64,000 bases of DNA from positions 186,001-250,000 of the forward strand of contig NZ_VKOG01000002.1 in the NCBI RefSeq assembly GCF_007474545.1, given 5' to 3'. Origin of the DNA: Chryseobacterium binzhouense. Lineage in GTDB: Bacteria > Bacteroidota > Bacteroidia > Flavobacteriales > Weeksellaceae. Made by a program: the position numbers and the translations under genes. Below, one piece after another: positions 9,212 through 18,951 of the stretch. Each line of letters begins with the position of its first letter. Position 1 is the first letter of the stretch. The notes beneath the pieces are model-generated. The model did no database searches. It had not been told where the DNA came from and was given only the letters and a program-made list of their open reading frames with translations.

Positions 9212-10589
9212 TAATTATCTTTTTATTCTTTTCTTTATTATTATCCATAGTATATAGCGAGATACTATAAAATATTACAGTCAATAACATCATTTCTTTA
9301 GAGGTGTAGAAAACAGTGAATAATAAAACAAATGTTATAAAACCAAATATCTTTATATTATTAAATTGTTTAAATAAAAAAAACAAGAATAGAATTAACC
9401 AAATAACCCCAGCTTTCAGAAAAATATCTAGAATAGACAGATGCATTACAAAATAATCATTTCTGTCTCTATCTTGTAGTGCATATCCTGAGTTACCAGC
9501 GAAAGGAGCTAACTTATTAAAAGTATCTGGTACACCACCACCCATACCCTTTCCTGTAAATAAGGCGATATTATTTTTATCAAAATAATCTAAAATAGCC
9601 CTTCCTTCATCAAATAGATTACCAAAACTACCTTCAACTTCAGAACTACCTGATCCTATTGCTAAAATCCCCTCTTCAACCTGTTGAATTTTCCATGAAA
9701 TAACAACATTCGAATTAAAATTATCTTTAACTGTTTCCAAAATTGGTTTTGCAAAAAAAGATAATACAATTAAACTACTATAAATAATAAGCTTATATTT
9801 CGTTTTACTTATAAACCATAGTATAACCAAAATAAAAATAAAAATGAATTTTCCACTGATAAAGATTTGACCAGTTAAAATAAAAAACGAAACTATAATA
9901 ATTTGAAGGTAATAAATTTTTTTTGAGTATAAATCTTTTAGAAAATAGACCGCAAATGGTACTATAAATGAAAATGCATTCATTAATAAAAATTCTTGCC
10001 CCTCAAAATAAGCAAATTTTGTATTAGTAATATAAGATAGAACATAAGAGATGACAGTTATAGAAATACAATACTTGACCAATTTTATTAAAGATTGTAT
10101 ATCAATTACAGAAATCAGATAAACGTATAAAATTAAAGGTAAATAAGTAAAAATATCACTGATGAAATTATCAAAATAATTTTTTGCACTCATTAAATTT
10201 ATTAATCCAACAATAAAAATAAAAAACACATATAAAAATATCCATTTAAATTTTTTAATGTAGGCAAAGTTTTTAAGTTTTTTATCATTGGAGATTAAAA
10301 CATCTATAAATAAAATTAATGAAATTAATATATTTATAGAAAAACCTGCAATTCTTAAACCATAAAAGTTGTAAGGTGGAGATTCATTTATCACATAACT
10401 CCACTCTCCCATACACAATAATGTAAAAGTTACAAAATATAAAATTCCAAGCTTTTTATTTCTGGAATAACAAAAAATAACAAATAGATATTCTACTATT
10501 GAAAATAAAAATTGAAGCTCTTCCTGATCTTTAAACAAAAACACTTCAATAATAATAAAAAGCAATAAAATATTAAACTTATATTTCAT
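9201..10589 (-). CDS. O-antigen/capsule polymerase, Wzy-like
   Basis: A 462-residue integral membrane protein with about ten or more hydrophobic segments and one long extracytoplasmic loop (about residues 290-370). This is the usual layout of Wzy polymerases, which join flipped repeat units in the periplasm. Sequence similarity within the family is low, so the call rests on topology and position beside wzx and glycosyltransferases. The ATG at 10589 is preferred over a TTG 21 bases upstream. It overlaps the next glycosyltransferase by 11 bases. Its function as polymerase is inference from context. Confidence 0.75.
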   Translation of the reverse strand: MKYKFNILLLFIIIEVFLFKDQEELQFLFSIVEYLFVIFCYSRNKKLGILYFVTFTLLCMGEWSYVINESPPYNFYGLRIAGFSINILISLILFIDVLISNDKKLKNFAYIKKFKWIFLYVFFIFIVGLINLMSAKNYFDNFISDIFTYLPLILYVYLISVIDIQSLIKLVKYCISITVISYVLSYITNTKFAYFEGQEFLLMNAFSFIVPFAVYFLKDLYSKKIYYLQIIIVSFFILTGQIFISGKFIFIFILVILWFISKTKYKLIIYSSLIVLSFFAKPILETVKDNFNSNVVISWKIQQVEEGILAIGSGSSEVEGSFGNLFDEGRAILDYFDKNNIALFTGKGMGGGVPDTFNKLAPFAGNSGYALQDRDRNDYFVMHLSILDIFLKAGVIWLILFLFFLFKQFNNIKIFGFITFVLLFTVFYTSKEMMLLTVIFYSISLYTMDNNKEKNKKIINEK

Positions 10590-10617
10590 ATCAAAAACAC
10601 CTACTACCAATAATTAT

Positions 10618-11643
10618 TTAAAAGATAGGCTTTAATTCAGATAAATTTTTGTAATAATTTCCATTATAAGATTCTTCTGATAAAAACGAAATCATTAATT
10701 CTGACAGTCTCCGACATAAATCATTAACATCAGAAAAAAATGGATTGTAATTAAAATTCCCCTCATAAACTCTAAAAGCATCTATGTTGGATAATAAGCA
10801 AAGCTTATCATTTACAAAGCACTCATGCAAAATACCACTTACCCTATACCTAAAAGTAGAAGGATAAGGTAAGAGAATTATATCACTTTCTAAAAGAATT
10901 GATTTATATTCTTCGTATCCTAAAACTTTGTCAATTGTAACAATATTTGAATCTTTGTAAACAGTTCCTCCTTTTTTAACAATTTTAAAATTATACTCTT
11001 TTAATAATGATAGTAACATTTCATTATTAAAAGCATCATCAATAAAATTAACATCAATACTATTATGTGAAGGTAAAAAAATTATTCTTTCACTATGTTT
11101 ACGAATGGGATTAATTATATTTTTAGAAAAAACTTCTGGTAAACCGTGAGGTTTAACTATAACATTTTTAATATTTAATTCGTAAAGATAGTCTCTAATT
11201 TGGTTATTAAAAACTAGCATTGTATGCTTCTTAGACAATTTAATGAAAAAAAATCGTTTTAAGCTATTAGATAATCCAGAAATATTATTATGATTAATAA
11301 GTATAGTTTTTTTTCCAAAAAAACTACAAAAAAAAGATATTTCTTCGTAAGACCCTATATATATATTTGAATAATTTTTGAATAAAATTCTAATATTTAT
11401 ATACATAAGACTGATTGTCATCATAAGTCTATTAAAAAAACGAATTTTTTTAAAATCATAGAACAAAAATTCCGGAAGTTCGAATAAAACAAATTTTGAA
11501 TTAAACCCCATTTTGTTTGCATACCCTTTCTTCAAAATAAGTTTTACATTCTCATTTGATTCAATCAGGCTATTAATATATATTTTATTAAAATTTATAT
11601 GACCATCTGCACATATTACATCAATATATAATATTTTATTCAT
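10618..11643 (-). CDS. Glycosyltransferase, family uncertain
   Basis: A 341-residue protein with a GT-B look: an N-terminal half with a hydrophobic patch, and a C-terminal half starting near residue 190 (RIIFLPSHNS) with IILLPYPSTFRYRVSGIL, which resembles donor-site regions of GT4-like enzymes. It lies between wzx (8-base overlap) and wzy in the AT-rich core of the locus, a typical place for repeat-unit glycosyltransferases. I do not recognise a specific subfamily and cannot name donor or acceptor. Confidence 0.68.
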   Translation of the reverse strand: MNKILYIDVICADGHINFNKIYINSLIESNENVKLILKKGYANKMGFNSKFVLFELPEFLFYDFKKIRFFNRLMMTISLMYINIRILFKNYSNIYIGSYEEISFFCSFFGKKTILINHNNISGLSNSLKRFFFIKLSKKHTMLVFNNQIRDYLYELNIKNVIVKPHGLPEVFSKNIINPIRKHSERIIFLPSHNSIDVNFIDDAFNNEMLLSLLKEYNFKIVKKGGTVYKDSNIVTIDKVLGYEEYKSILLESDIILLPYPSTFRYRVSGILHECFVNDKLCLLSNIDAFRVYEGNFNYNPFFSDVNDLCRRLSELMISFLSEESYNGNYYKNLSELKPIF

Positions 11644-12967
11644 ATTTTGTAAGATATTTAGATTTAATTATATAATAAAAAAAGAACAGAAAAACTTCAC
11701 CAATTGAAATTGAAATTGCAAAAGATATTGAAACAGAATAATGATTTTTAAAATAAAAAAACAACAATAAATTAATTATTGACATTATAAAATTACCAAT
11801 TGCAATTAACCAAACAAATCCCCGACTTATAAATGTTTCACGATATAAAGAGCTTAAACCTATAAAAATACAAGGTATAACAAGAATTATTAATATTTTA
11901 TTTGACTGTTCGAAACCTTTTCCAAATAATTTTGTAATTAGTGGTGAAAATAATATGAGAGCTATAGTTATAACTGTTGAACCTGCAAAAACTATTTTTT
12001 CTGTATTCTTAATAATATTATTAAACTCGCTTTTATTCCCAGAACTATGAAAATTGGATAAAAAAGGTTGTAATAAATTAATCAAAATTGCAGGTAAATA
12101 AATTGCCAAACTTTTCCATTGATATGCAACATTGTACATAGCTAATTGAGATTTTCCATCTTCAGGTACATTAAGTACTAAAGTTTGAATATACCATGTA
12201 GAAATTAAAATAAAACTAGCTTCAATAGATATAGGCACTGATATTTTAGTAAAAAGTAAAAACTCTTTTTTTATACTTTTTAGACTATGTCTGTAAATCT
12301 GAAGGCTTTCTTGAGAAAGTTTTTTAGAAAGGTTACTAAAAGCTATTAACGCTATAATTATTGATATACCTACCCAAGACAAAACAGCACCCTCTAAATC
12401 AAATAGTAAATAAAAGATTATCGTTGCAATAAACTTAGCAAAATTAGACCAAATTGTAATTACATTTATAATTTTAAATGCATTTAAACCACCCAATACT
12501 CCTAAAATTAGCCCATAAAATAATTCAGAAAAAATTCCAAGAGCTGCTGAAATAAGCAATGGTATTGAATAATAACTAAGTGCACTTGCACCAGAAAATA
12601 AAACTATTAGAATACAAATAATCATGAATCCTACAGTGCTTAATATGAGTCCAATAATAACTGTAAGTTTTATATATTTTTCACAGCTTAATTTATCATA
12701 ACCAAGTAAAAACGCAACATTTCTAGTACTTGTTGTCCTAATTGATAATGCTACAACTTGACTAAAAAAAGCCAATGTCCCTATAAGATAAGTGTAAGCG
12801 CCATATTTTTCCGGCAGCATTAATCTAGCTAAAATAATGACAGCTATAAGATTAATTAACCTTGTAAAAATCTGACCAATAAAACTCCATTTAAAAGCAG
12901 ATAAAATTTCTCTGCTATAAAATAACTTTATTTTATCTGAAAATAATAAATATATTTTGCCAAGCAT
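11636..12967 (-). CDS. Repeat-unit flippase, Wzx-like (MOP superfamily)
   Basis: A 443-residue polytopic membrane protein with about twelve hydrophobic helices. The N-terminal stretch (FKWSFIGQIFTRLINLIAVIILARL) has the start typical of polysaccharide flippases of the MOP superfamily. It is expected to flip the undecaprenyl-linked repeat unit across the inner membrane for Wzy. It overlaps the next glycosyltransferase by 8 bases and follows wecC by 31 bases, in the same very AT-rich stretch as wzy. Confidence in the flippase family is high; the transported oligosaccharide is unknown. Confidence 0.85.
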   Translation of the reverse strand: MLGKIYLLFSDKIKLFYSREILSAFKWSFIGQIFTRLINLIAVIILARLMLPEKYGAYTYLIGTLAFFSQVVALSIRTTSTRNVAFLLGYDKLSCEKYIKLTVIIGLILSTVGFMIICILIVLFSGASALSYYSIPLLISAALGIFSELFYGLILGVLGGLNAFKIINVITIWSNFAKFIATIIFYLLFDLEGAVLSWVGISIIIALIAFSNLSKKLSQESLQIYRHSLKSIKKEFLLFTKISVPISIEASFILISTWYIQTLVLNVPEDGKSQLAMYNVAYQWKSLAIYLPAILINLLQPFLSNFHSSGNKSEFNNIIKNTEKIVFAGSTVITIALILFSPLITKLFGKGFEQSNKILIILVIPCIFIGLSSLYRETFISRGFVWLIAIGNFIMSIINLLLFFYFKNHYSVSISFAISISIGEVFLFFFYYIIKSKYLTKYE

Positions 12968-12998
12968 AGAAATTAATTAAATAAAAATTTTAGAAAAC

Positions 12999-14207
12999 TT
13001 AATTTCTTATACCACAAAAATCTAGAACAATTTGATAATCTGAAAAATTTAAATCCTTAAATTCACTATGAGCAACTAATATAGCCACAATATCAGCTTT
13101 TTCAACTGCCTTTTGGTAAGGAGTAATTTTAAAAACGCTGTGTTCAGTAATATTAGGTTCTACAATAAAATACTCTTCATCGTTGGAATCTTGTAAAACT
13201 CTTTGTACAATATACTTTGCCGGAGACTCTCTTAAATCATCGATATTTGGTTTAAAGGCCATTCCCATAAGAGCAATTTTTGGTGCTCTGTTGTGTTTTA
13301 ATTGAAAATCTTTTTTGGCTTCATTGATCTTTTCAGCACACCAAAATGCTTTATGATTATTTACTTCCCGTGCTTTACCAATAATTCTTGATTCTAATGG
13401 ATAATCAGAAACAATAAAATAAGGATCAACTGCAATACAATGTCCACCTACACCACAGCCTGGTTGAAGAATATTTACTCTCGGATGTTTATTCGCAAGC
13501 TTAATAAGTTCCCATACATTGATTCCTGCTTTATCACAAATTAATGAAAGCTCATTTGCGAAAGCAATTTGAACATCTCTTGAGGAATTTTCTGTAAGCT
13601 TACACATCTCGGCTGTGCGCGCATTGGTAGCATGAAGATCTCCCTTCACAAACTGTTTATAAAACTCTATTGCTTTTTCAGTAGAAATACTGTTAACGCC
13701 ACCAATAACACGATCATTATGAACAAGTTCATGCATTACGTTTCCAGGAAGCACTCTTTCCGGACAATAAGCAAAATAAATTTTATCTCGTAATTCTGGC
13801 CTTTTAGAGCAGATGAGATCCATCATTTTTTCAGTAGTACCTATCGGTGATGTAGATTCGATTATGTATAAATCTCCTTCCTTTAAGAGAGGGATGATGC
13901 CTTCTGTAGCAACCTGTACATATGATATATCAGGTTCATGATTCTCTTTGAATGGTGTAGGAACCACTATCAAGTATATATCTGCCACTACAGCGGTCGT
14001 ATCTGCTTTTAAATACCCATCACTAACGGCTTTCGAAACTGCTTTATCTAAGTCAGGTTCAACTATATGAATATTGCCTGCATTGATTGTATCAACTACA
14101 TTTTGTGAAATATCAACGCCATGAACAGCAATTTTGTTATTTGCAATTAATGCCGATGTTGGTAAGCCTATATAACCTAGTCCTATTGTAACAACTTTTG
14201 TTTTCAA
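12999..14207 (-). CDS. wecC: UDP-N-acetyl-D-mannosamine dehydrogenase
   Basis: A 402-residue nucleotide-sugar dehydrogenase that oxidises UDP-ManNAc twice with NAD+ to UDP-ManNAcA. It has the N-terminal NAD motif (GLGYIGLPTSALIA from residue 9), the catalytic Cys in GGHCIAVDPYF near residue 258, and a C-terminal UDP-binding domain with GMAFKPNIDDLRESP. It directly follows the WecB-like epimerase by 9 bases, and the two form a standard UDP-ManNAcA pathway. The product could serve the repeat unit or be the precursor for the amidated sugar made by the WbpG/HisH/HisF-like trio. Confidence 0.9.
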   Translation of the reverse strand: MKTKVVTIGLGYIGLPTSALIANNKIAVHGVDISQNVVDTINAGNIHIVEPDLDKAVSKAVSDGYLKADTTAVVADIYLIVVPTPFKENHEPDISYVQVATEGIIPLLKEGDLYIIESTSPIGTTEKMMDLICSKRPELRDKIYFAYCPERVLPGNVMHELVHNDRVIGGVNSISTEKAIEFYKQFVKGDLHATNARTAEMCKLTENSSRDVQIAFANELSLICDKAGINVWELIKLANKHPRVNILQPGCGVGGHCIAVDPYFIVSDYPLESRIIGKAREVNNHKAFWCAEKINEAKKDFQLKHNRAPKIALMGMAFKPNIDDLRESPAKYIVQRVLQDSNDEEYFIVEPNITEHSVFKITPYQKAVEKADIVAILVAHSEFKDLNFSDYQIVLDFCGIRN

Positions 14208-14216
14208 TGTTATATT

Positions 14217-15344
14217 TTATTTTGATTTAATAAAGTTCACAATTCGTTCACAAGCCTTTCCATCACCATAAGGATTATGCAAAGTACTCATATTTTGATA
14301 TCTCTCCGTATCTCGTAAAAGATTATTTGTTTCTCTTACAATTTTATCTTTATCTGTACCTACTAAAATTACGGTTCCAACATCAACAGCTTCAGGTCTT
14401 TCGGTAGTTTCTCTCATTACCAGTACTGGTTTACCCAAACTTGGAGCTTCTTCCTGCACTCCACCTGAGTCTGTAATAATTATAAAAGATTGATTCATCA
14501 GCCAAACAAAAGCAGGATAAGCAAGAGGATCAATCAATAAAATATTATTTATGCTTGATAGAATTTCATAGACAGGACCTTTAACATTAGGGTTCAAATG
14601 TACAGGGTAAATTATTTGAACATCTTCATTAGTGGTTGCAATTTCTTTTAATGCTTCGCATATATTAATAAATCCTTGACCATGATTTTCCCGACGATGT
14701 CCGGTTACTAAAATCAATTTTTTATTAAAATCAATTGTATTTTTTAACAAATCTATTTCAGAATTCTCAAAATACTTAACTCTTTCTGAACTATCTAGCA
14801 ATGCATCAATCACTGTATTTCCTGTGACAATAACGGAATCCTGATCAACATTTTCTTTTAACAAATTCTCTTTAGACTGAAGTGTAGGGGCAAAATGATA
14901 ATCAGTAATTCTTCCTGCTATTTGTCTATTTATTTCTTCCGGAAAAGGAGATCTCTTATCATGAGTTCTAAGTCCTGCTTCCACGTGACATATTTTAGCT
15001 CCTGAGTAAAATCCTGCAATACTCGCAGCCATTGTTGTCGTTGTATCACCATGCACATATATATAATCTGGTTGATATTCATTAAAAACTGATTTCATAC
15101 CATTTATGATATCAGCTGTTAGCGAGTATAAATTCTGATTAGGTTTCATTAAGTCTAAATCAAAATCTGGTTTTATTTGAAAAAAGTCAAGTACTTGATC
15201 CAACATTTCTCTATGTTGACCTGTAACGCAAACTTTAGTTTCAAAACTATCTGTATGCTTTTGAAATTGTTTTACCAAAGGAGCCATTTTTATAGCTTCT
15301 GGTCTTGTTCCGAATATAATTAGATTCTTTTTCATTTTTTTCAT
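14217..15344 (-). CDS. wecB: UDP-N-acetylglucosamine 2-epimerase (non-hydrolysing)
   Basis: A 375-residue cytoplasmic enzyme that interconverts UDP-GlcNAc and UDP-ManNAc. The start (FGTRPEAIKMAPLV), HGDTTT near residue 100, HVEAGLRTHDKRSPFPEEINR near residue 120 and the later TGHRRENHG and TDSGGVQEEAPSLGKPVLVMRETTERPE are diagnostic of the family. The product is the substrate of WecC, encoded immediately downstream. A second in-frame Met lies three codons in (MKKMKK); the first is taken here. Gmd lies upstream by 27 bases. Confidence 0.93.
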   Translation of the reverse strand: MKKMKKNLIIFGTRPEAIKMAPLVKQFQKHTDSFETKVCVTGQHREMLDQVLDFFQIKPDFDLDLMKPNQNLYSLTADIINGMKSVFNEYQPDYIYVHGDTTTTMAASIAGFYSGAKICHVEAGLRTHDKRSPFPEEINRQIAGRITDYHFAPTLQSKENLLKENVDQDSVIVTGNTVIDALLDSSERVKYFENSEIDLLKNTIDFNKKLILVTGHRRENHGQGFINICEALKEIATTNEDVQIIYPVHLNPNVKGPVYEILSSINNILLIDPLAYPAFVWLMNQSFIIITDSGGVQEEAPSLGKPVLVMRETTERPEAVDVGTVILVGTDKDKIVRETNNLLRDTERYQNMSTLHNPYGDGKACERIVNFIKSK

Positions 15345-15371
15345 ATAAATGAAGTAATGTGAATTACATAT

Positions 15372-16448
15372 TTATTTTATAAAACTCAAGTCACTTTGCA
15401 CCATCTCCTTTATCAAAGTTCGAAGATCATATTGAGGTTTCCAGCCCAGCTGAGTTTTTGCTTTTGTAGGATCACCAATTAATAGATCAACTTCTGTTGG
15501 CCTGTAATAATCCGGATCTACTGAAACTACTGTTTTACCAATTTCCAATTGGTATAAAGGATTATTGCATGCTTTAACTTTTGCAATTTCATTTTTATTT
15601 TCACCTTCAAAAGATAATTCTACCCCAATTTCATTAAATGCCATACGTACAAAATCTCTTACTGAAGTTGTAACACCTGTAGCAATTACGAAGTCTTCAG
15701 GCTTATCTTGCTGAAGAATTCTCCACATGGCATCTACATAATCTTTAGCATGACCCCAGTCACGAAGTGCATTTAGATTTCCTAAATAAAGACAATTTTG
15801 TTTTCCTTTTGCAATAGCAGCAGTAGCCATTGTAATTTTACGGGTCACAAATGTTTCTCCTCTTCTAGGAGATTCGTGATTAAATAAAATACCATTGCAA
15901 GCAAACATTCCGTAAGCTTCACGATAGTTCTTGGTTATCCAAAAACCATATATTTTTGCTGCACCATAGGGTGAACGAGGATAAAACGGAGAGCTTTCAT
16001 CGTAAAAACCAGCAGCATTTTTATTTTCAGGCAAACCACCATACAATTCAGATGTGGAAGCCTGATAAATTCTTGTTTTCTTTTCCAAACCAAGAATACG
16101 AACAGCCTCAAGAATCCTAAGGGTTCCTATCCCGTCAACATTCGCAACATATTCGGGAGAATCAAAAGATACTTTTACATGAGACATTGCTCCCAAGTTA
16201 TAAATTTCATCCGGCTGAACTTCCTGAATAATTCTGATGATATTGGTAGAATCTGTTAAATCACCATAGTGTAATGTGAAATTTACATTTTGCTCGTGTT
16301 GATCCTGATATAAATGATCAATTCTCTGTGTATTGAATGAAGATGCTCTTCTTTTAATACCATGAACTCTGTATCCTTTTTCTAATAAAAGCTCTGCTAA
16401 ATATGAACCGTCTTGTCCTGTAACTCCTGTTATTAATGCTGCTTTCAT
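15372..16448 (-). CDS. gmd: GDP-mannose 4,6-dehydratase
   Basis: A 358-residue short-chain dehydrogenase that converts GDP-mannose to GDP-4-keto-6-deoxymannose, the first committed step to GDP-L-fucose. The NADP motif ([20 protein letters not shown]) is at the N-terminus; the catalytic Tyr-x-x-x-Lys is in [10 protein letters not shown] near residue 160; and [18 protein letters not shown] is characteristic of Gmd. GDP-fucose synthase and mannose-1-phosphate guanylyltransferase genes lie directly upstream in the operon, so the pathway from mannose-1-phosphate to GDP-fucose is complete here. Confidence 0.95.
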   Translation of the reverse strand: MKAALITGVTGQDGSYLAELLLEKGYRVHGIKRRASSFNTQRIDHLYQDQHEQNVNFTLHYGDLTDSTNIIRIIQEVQPDEIYNLGAMSHVKVSFDSPEYVANVDGIGTLRILEAVRILGLEKKTRIYQASTSELYGGLPENKNAAGFYDESSPFYPRSPYGAAKIYGFWITKNYREAYGMFACNGILFNHESPRRGETFVTRKITMATAAIAKGKQNCLYLGNLNALRDWGHAKDYVDAMWRILQQDKPEDFVIATGVTTSVRDFVRMAFNEIGVELSFEGENKNEIAKVKACNNPLYQLEIGKTVVSVDPDYYRPTEVDLLIGDPTKAKTQLGWKPQYDLRTLIKEMVQSDLSFIK

Positions 16449-16496
16449 CTAATGATATATTTTTTATACAATGTATAGTGAATTTCAAAAATTCAA

Positions 16497-17459
16497 CTAT
16501 GACATTTTAACTTCCTTAAAATTATTTATATTTTCCAAGAACCATTGATAGGTTCTTGCGATTCCATCTTCAAGTTCCACCTTATGCTTCCAGCCTAACT
16601 CATGCATTTTTGATACATCCATGAGCTTTCTTGGCGTTCCATCAGGCTTATCTATATCCCAAAGAATTTCTCCGGTATGATCAATTACTTTCTGAATCAG
16701 TTTTGCTAATTCTCTAATCGTTAAATCAGTTCCTGTTCCTACATTATATAAATGCTCTGGAAGTCTGTTTTCCAAAGCGAAAATTACTGAGGCAGCCATA
16801 TCATCTACAAAAAGAAATTCTCTCATAGGAGTTCCAGATCCCCATAATGTTACGGGGGCATTATCATTTTCTTTTGCTTCATGAAATTTCCTGATCATTG
16901 CAGGCAAAACGTGCGATGTATTCAAATCGAAATTATCATGTGTTCCGTATAAATTGGTCGGCATCAAAGATACATAATCCTTACCGAATTGTTTTCGGAT
17001 AGACTCTATGGCTTTAATACCTGTAATTTTGGCTACCGCATACCATTCGTTAGTTGGTTCCAAAGAATCTGTCAATAAGTACTCTTCTTTTAGCGGTTGT
17101 GGTGCTAATTTAGGATAAATACAAGATGAACCTAGAAAAATAAATTTTCCGACATTATTTTTCAATGAAGCATCAATTAAATTATTCTGAATCTGCATAT
17201 TTTCCATTAAAAATTGATATGGAAAAGAATTATTAGCTAAAATACCTCCAACTTTTGCTGCTGCATCAATTACCACGTCAGGTTTTCTAGTTTCAAAAAA
17301 CTCAGATACCGCTTTTTGATCTTTAAGATCAAGTTCACTACTGGTTAAACCAATCAAATTAGTGTAACCTTTTTCTGATAACTGTCTCCAGATTGCAGAA
17401 CCCACCATACCACGGTGTCCTGCTATATATATTACTGACTCTTTTGAATTCACTTTCAA
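16497..17459 (-). CDS. fcl: GDP-L-fucose synthase
   Basis: A 320-residue SDR-type epimerase-reductase that turns GDP-4-keto-6-deoxymannose into GDP-L-fucose with NADPH. Visible signatures are the N-terminal GHRGMVGSAIWRQL, LGSSCIYPKLAPQP near residue 107, the catalytic Tyr-x-x-x-Lys in EWYAVAKITG near residue 140, and PTNLYGTHDNFD. It lies between manC (6 bases away) and gmd. The product would be the fucose donor for the repeat unit made by this locus. Confidence 0.95.
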   Translation of the reverse strand: MKVNSKESVIYIAGHRGMVGSAIWRQLSEKGYTNLIGLTSSELDLKDQKAVSEFFETRKPDVVIDAAAKVGGILANNSFPYQFLMENMQIQNNLIDASLKNNVGKFIFLGSSCIYPKLAPQPLKEEYLLTDSLEPTNEWYAVAKITGIKAIESIRKQFGKDYVSLMPTNLYGTHDNFDLNTSHVLPAMIRKFHEAKENDNAPVTLWGSGTPMREFLFVDDMAASVIFALENRLPEHLYNVGTGTDLTIRELAKLIQKVIDHTGEILWDIDKPDGTPRKLMDVSKMHELGWKHKVELEDGIARTYQWFLENINNFKEVKMS

Positions 17460-17465
17460 ATTTAA

Positions 17466-18458
17466 TTATCTTAAAGTAGATTTGTATTTTTCAAGTTGAT
17501 TATACACTTTCTTTACATCTTGTGATTTTTCTTTATGAAGAATCAATAGTGCATCCGGGGTATGAACCAAAATAGAGTCTTTAAGCCCTACAAAAGCTGT
17601 AAAGATTTCTGTTCCGATGACCATATTACCGTTTTCATCAACAGAATGACCGGTAGAACGCAAATAATCGTATAAAGATTCGAAAGAGCCTAAATCATTC
17701 CATCGAAAATGAGCAGGAACGACTTTAATTTTTTTGGATCTTTCCATTACTGCATAATCAATACTGATGGAAGGAATCTGGAGTGACGCCTCCATATTCA
17801 GACACTGGTTTTCTGATGTTTGCCAAACTTCACTGCATTTATCATATACTTCAGACTGATAATTTTTTAATTCCTCTAAAAGAATTCCTGCTTTAAAGCA
17901 GAACATCCCGGAGTTCCAAAGGAAAGTTCCTCTTTCTAAAAATTCCTGAGCAGTCTCAGTATTTGGTTTTTCTCTGAAAGACAGCACATCTTTACCTTCA
18001 TATTCAATGTAACCATATCCTGTTTCAGGTTTTGAAGGAACTACTCCAAAAGTTACAAGAAAATCTTTTTTAGCTAATTCAACTGCTTCTTTTATTGCTT
18101 TTTCGTAAGCATCTTGATTTTGAATCAAATGATCTGAAGGCGTAATAATCAATATATCTTCCGGATCTACTGCCAGAGCAGCAAATGCAATAGCTGCAGC
18201 TGTATTTCTAGCAGCGGTTTCTGTAATAAAACTCTTAGGAAGAAAAATATCACTTAGAAGTTCTTTACTCCATTCAATATGATCTGTATTACCCACGACC
18301 ATAATTTGATCAACAACTTTCTGATTACGTTCTGCTGTTAATTCAAACAATGCTTTACCAGAAAATAATTTGAGAAACTGTTTAGGATGTTGCTTACGGG
18401 AAAGAGGCCAAAGTCTGCTTCCTACACCTCCTGATAAAATTACGTTGTATATTTTCAT
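17466..18458 (-). CDS. manC: Mannose-1-phosphate guanylyltransferase
   Basis: A 330-residue nucleotidyltransferase making GDP-mannose from mannose-1-phosphate and GTP. The signature LSGGVGSRLWPLSRKQHPKQF starts near residue 8, with ITPSDHLI near residue 104 and GYGYIEY, FREKP and WNSGMF further on. Many ManC proteins carry a C-terminal phosphomannose-isomerase cupin. Here that part is absent, and a separate 114-residue cupin gene lies 79 bases upstream. It feeds Gmd and Fcl encoded downstream. No phosphomannomutase is in the window, so mannose-1-phosphate must come from elsewhere. Confidence 0.93.
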   Translation of the reverse strand: MKIYNVILSGGVGSRLWPLSRKQHPKQFLKLFSGKALFELTAERNQKVVDQIMVVGNTDHIEWSKELLSDIFLPKSFITETAARNTAAAIAFAALAVDPEDILIITPSDHLIQNQDAYEKAIKEAVELAKKDFLVTFGVVPSKPETGYGYIEYEGKDVLSFREKPNTETAQEFLERGTFLWNSGMFCFKAGILLEELKNYQSEVYDKCSEVWQTSENQCLNMEASLQIPSISIDYAVMERSKKIKVVPAHFRWNDLGSFESLYDYLRSTGHSVDENGNMVIGTEIFTAFVGLKDSILVHTPDALLILHKEKSQDVKKVYNQLEKYKSTLR

Positions 18459-18537
18459 ATGAGATGTTTATTTTTTAAGGCCATGTGGAATTTTCCACTA
18501 TGAATCATTTTAATTTTATAGTTTATCAGTGGTAATC

Positions 18538-18882
18538 TCATGCTCGGTCGTAATCATCTTCAACTCTTACAATATCGTCCTCACCAAAGTAGGTTCCATA
18601 CTGTACTTCTATAAAAACAACCGGTTCATTAGTTTTATTTTCAATACGATGATGTGCACCTAAAGGAATCTGTGCAACTTCACCTATTATATAATCTTTT
18701 ATTTCATCATTAATTGTAATGGTACCAACACCAGAAACTATAGTCCAAACTTCAGCTCTGTGATGATGATATTGAAGAGATAATCTTTCTCCCGGATTCA
18801 CCAGAATTCTTTTTACTTTATGAGTTTCAGCATCTTCCAAAACCCAATATTCTCCCCAAGGTCTTACATCATGTTCTAACAT
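18538..18882 (-). CDS. Phosphomannose isomerase type II-like cupin
   Basis: A 114-residue single cupin matching the C-terminal domain of bifunctional ManC-type enzymes. RPWGEYWVLEDAETHKVKR at residues 7-25 and the metal-binding SLQYHHHRAEVW with a later His (GAHHRIENKT) are visible. It would isomerise fructose-6-phosphate and mannose-6-phosphate, providing mannose for GDP-mannose. As a free-standing gene next to a short ManC it represents the split form of the usual fusion. A TATATTTG motif 25 bases upstream of the start suggests an internal promoter. Confidence 0.85.
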   Translation of the reverse strand: MLEHDVRPWGEYWVLEDAETHKVKRILVNPGERLSLQYHHHRAEVWTIVSGVGTITINDEIKDYIIGEVAQIPLGAHHRIENKTNEPVVFIEVQYGTYFGEDDIVRVEDDYDRA

Positions 18883-18906
18883 TCTTTTCTATTTATTTTT
18901 GACCTG

Positions 18907-18914
18907 CAAATATA
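18907..18914 (-). promoter_or_regulatory. Candidate -7 element before the cupin gene
   Basis: TATATTTG on the minus strand fits the Bacteroidota -7 consensus TAnnTTTG and lies about 25 bases upstream of the cupin start. No clear TTG is seen 20 bases further upstream, so this is a possible internal promoter for the sugar-nucleotide part of the operon. Confidence 0.4.
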
Positions 18915-18951
18915 CCACGATTTATACAGGAATTATATTAATAAAATTTAA

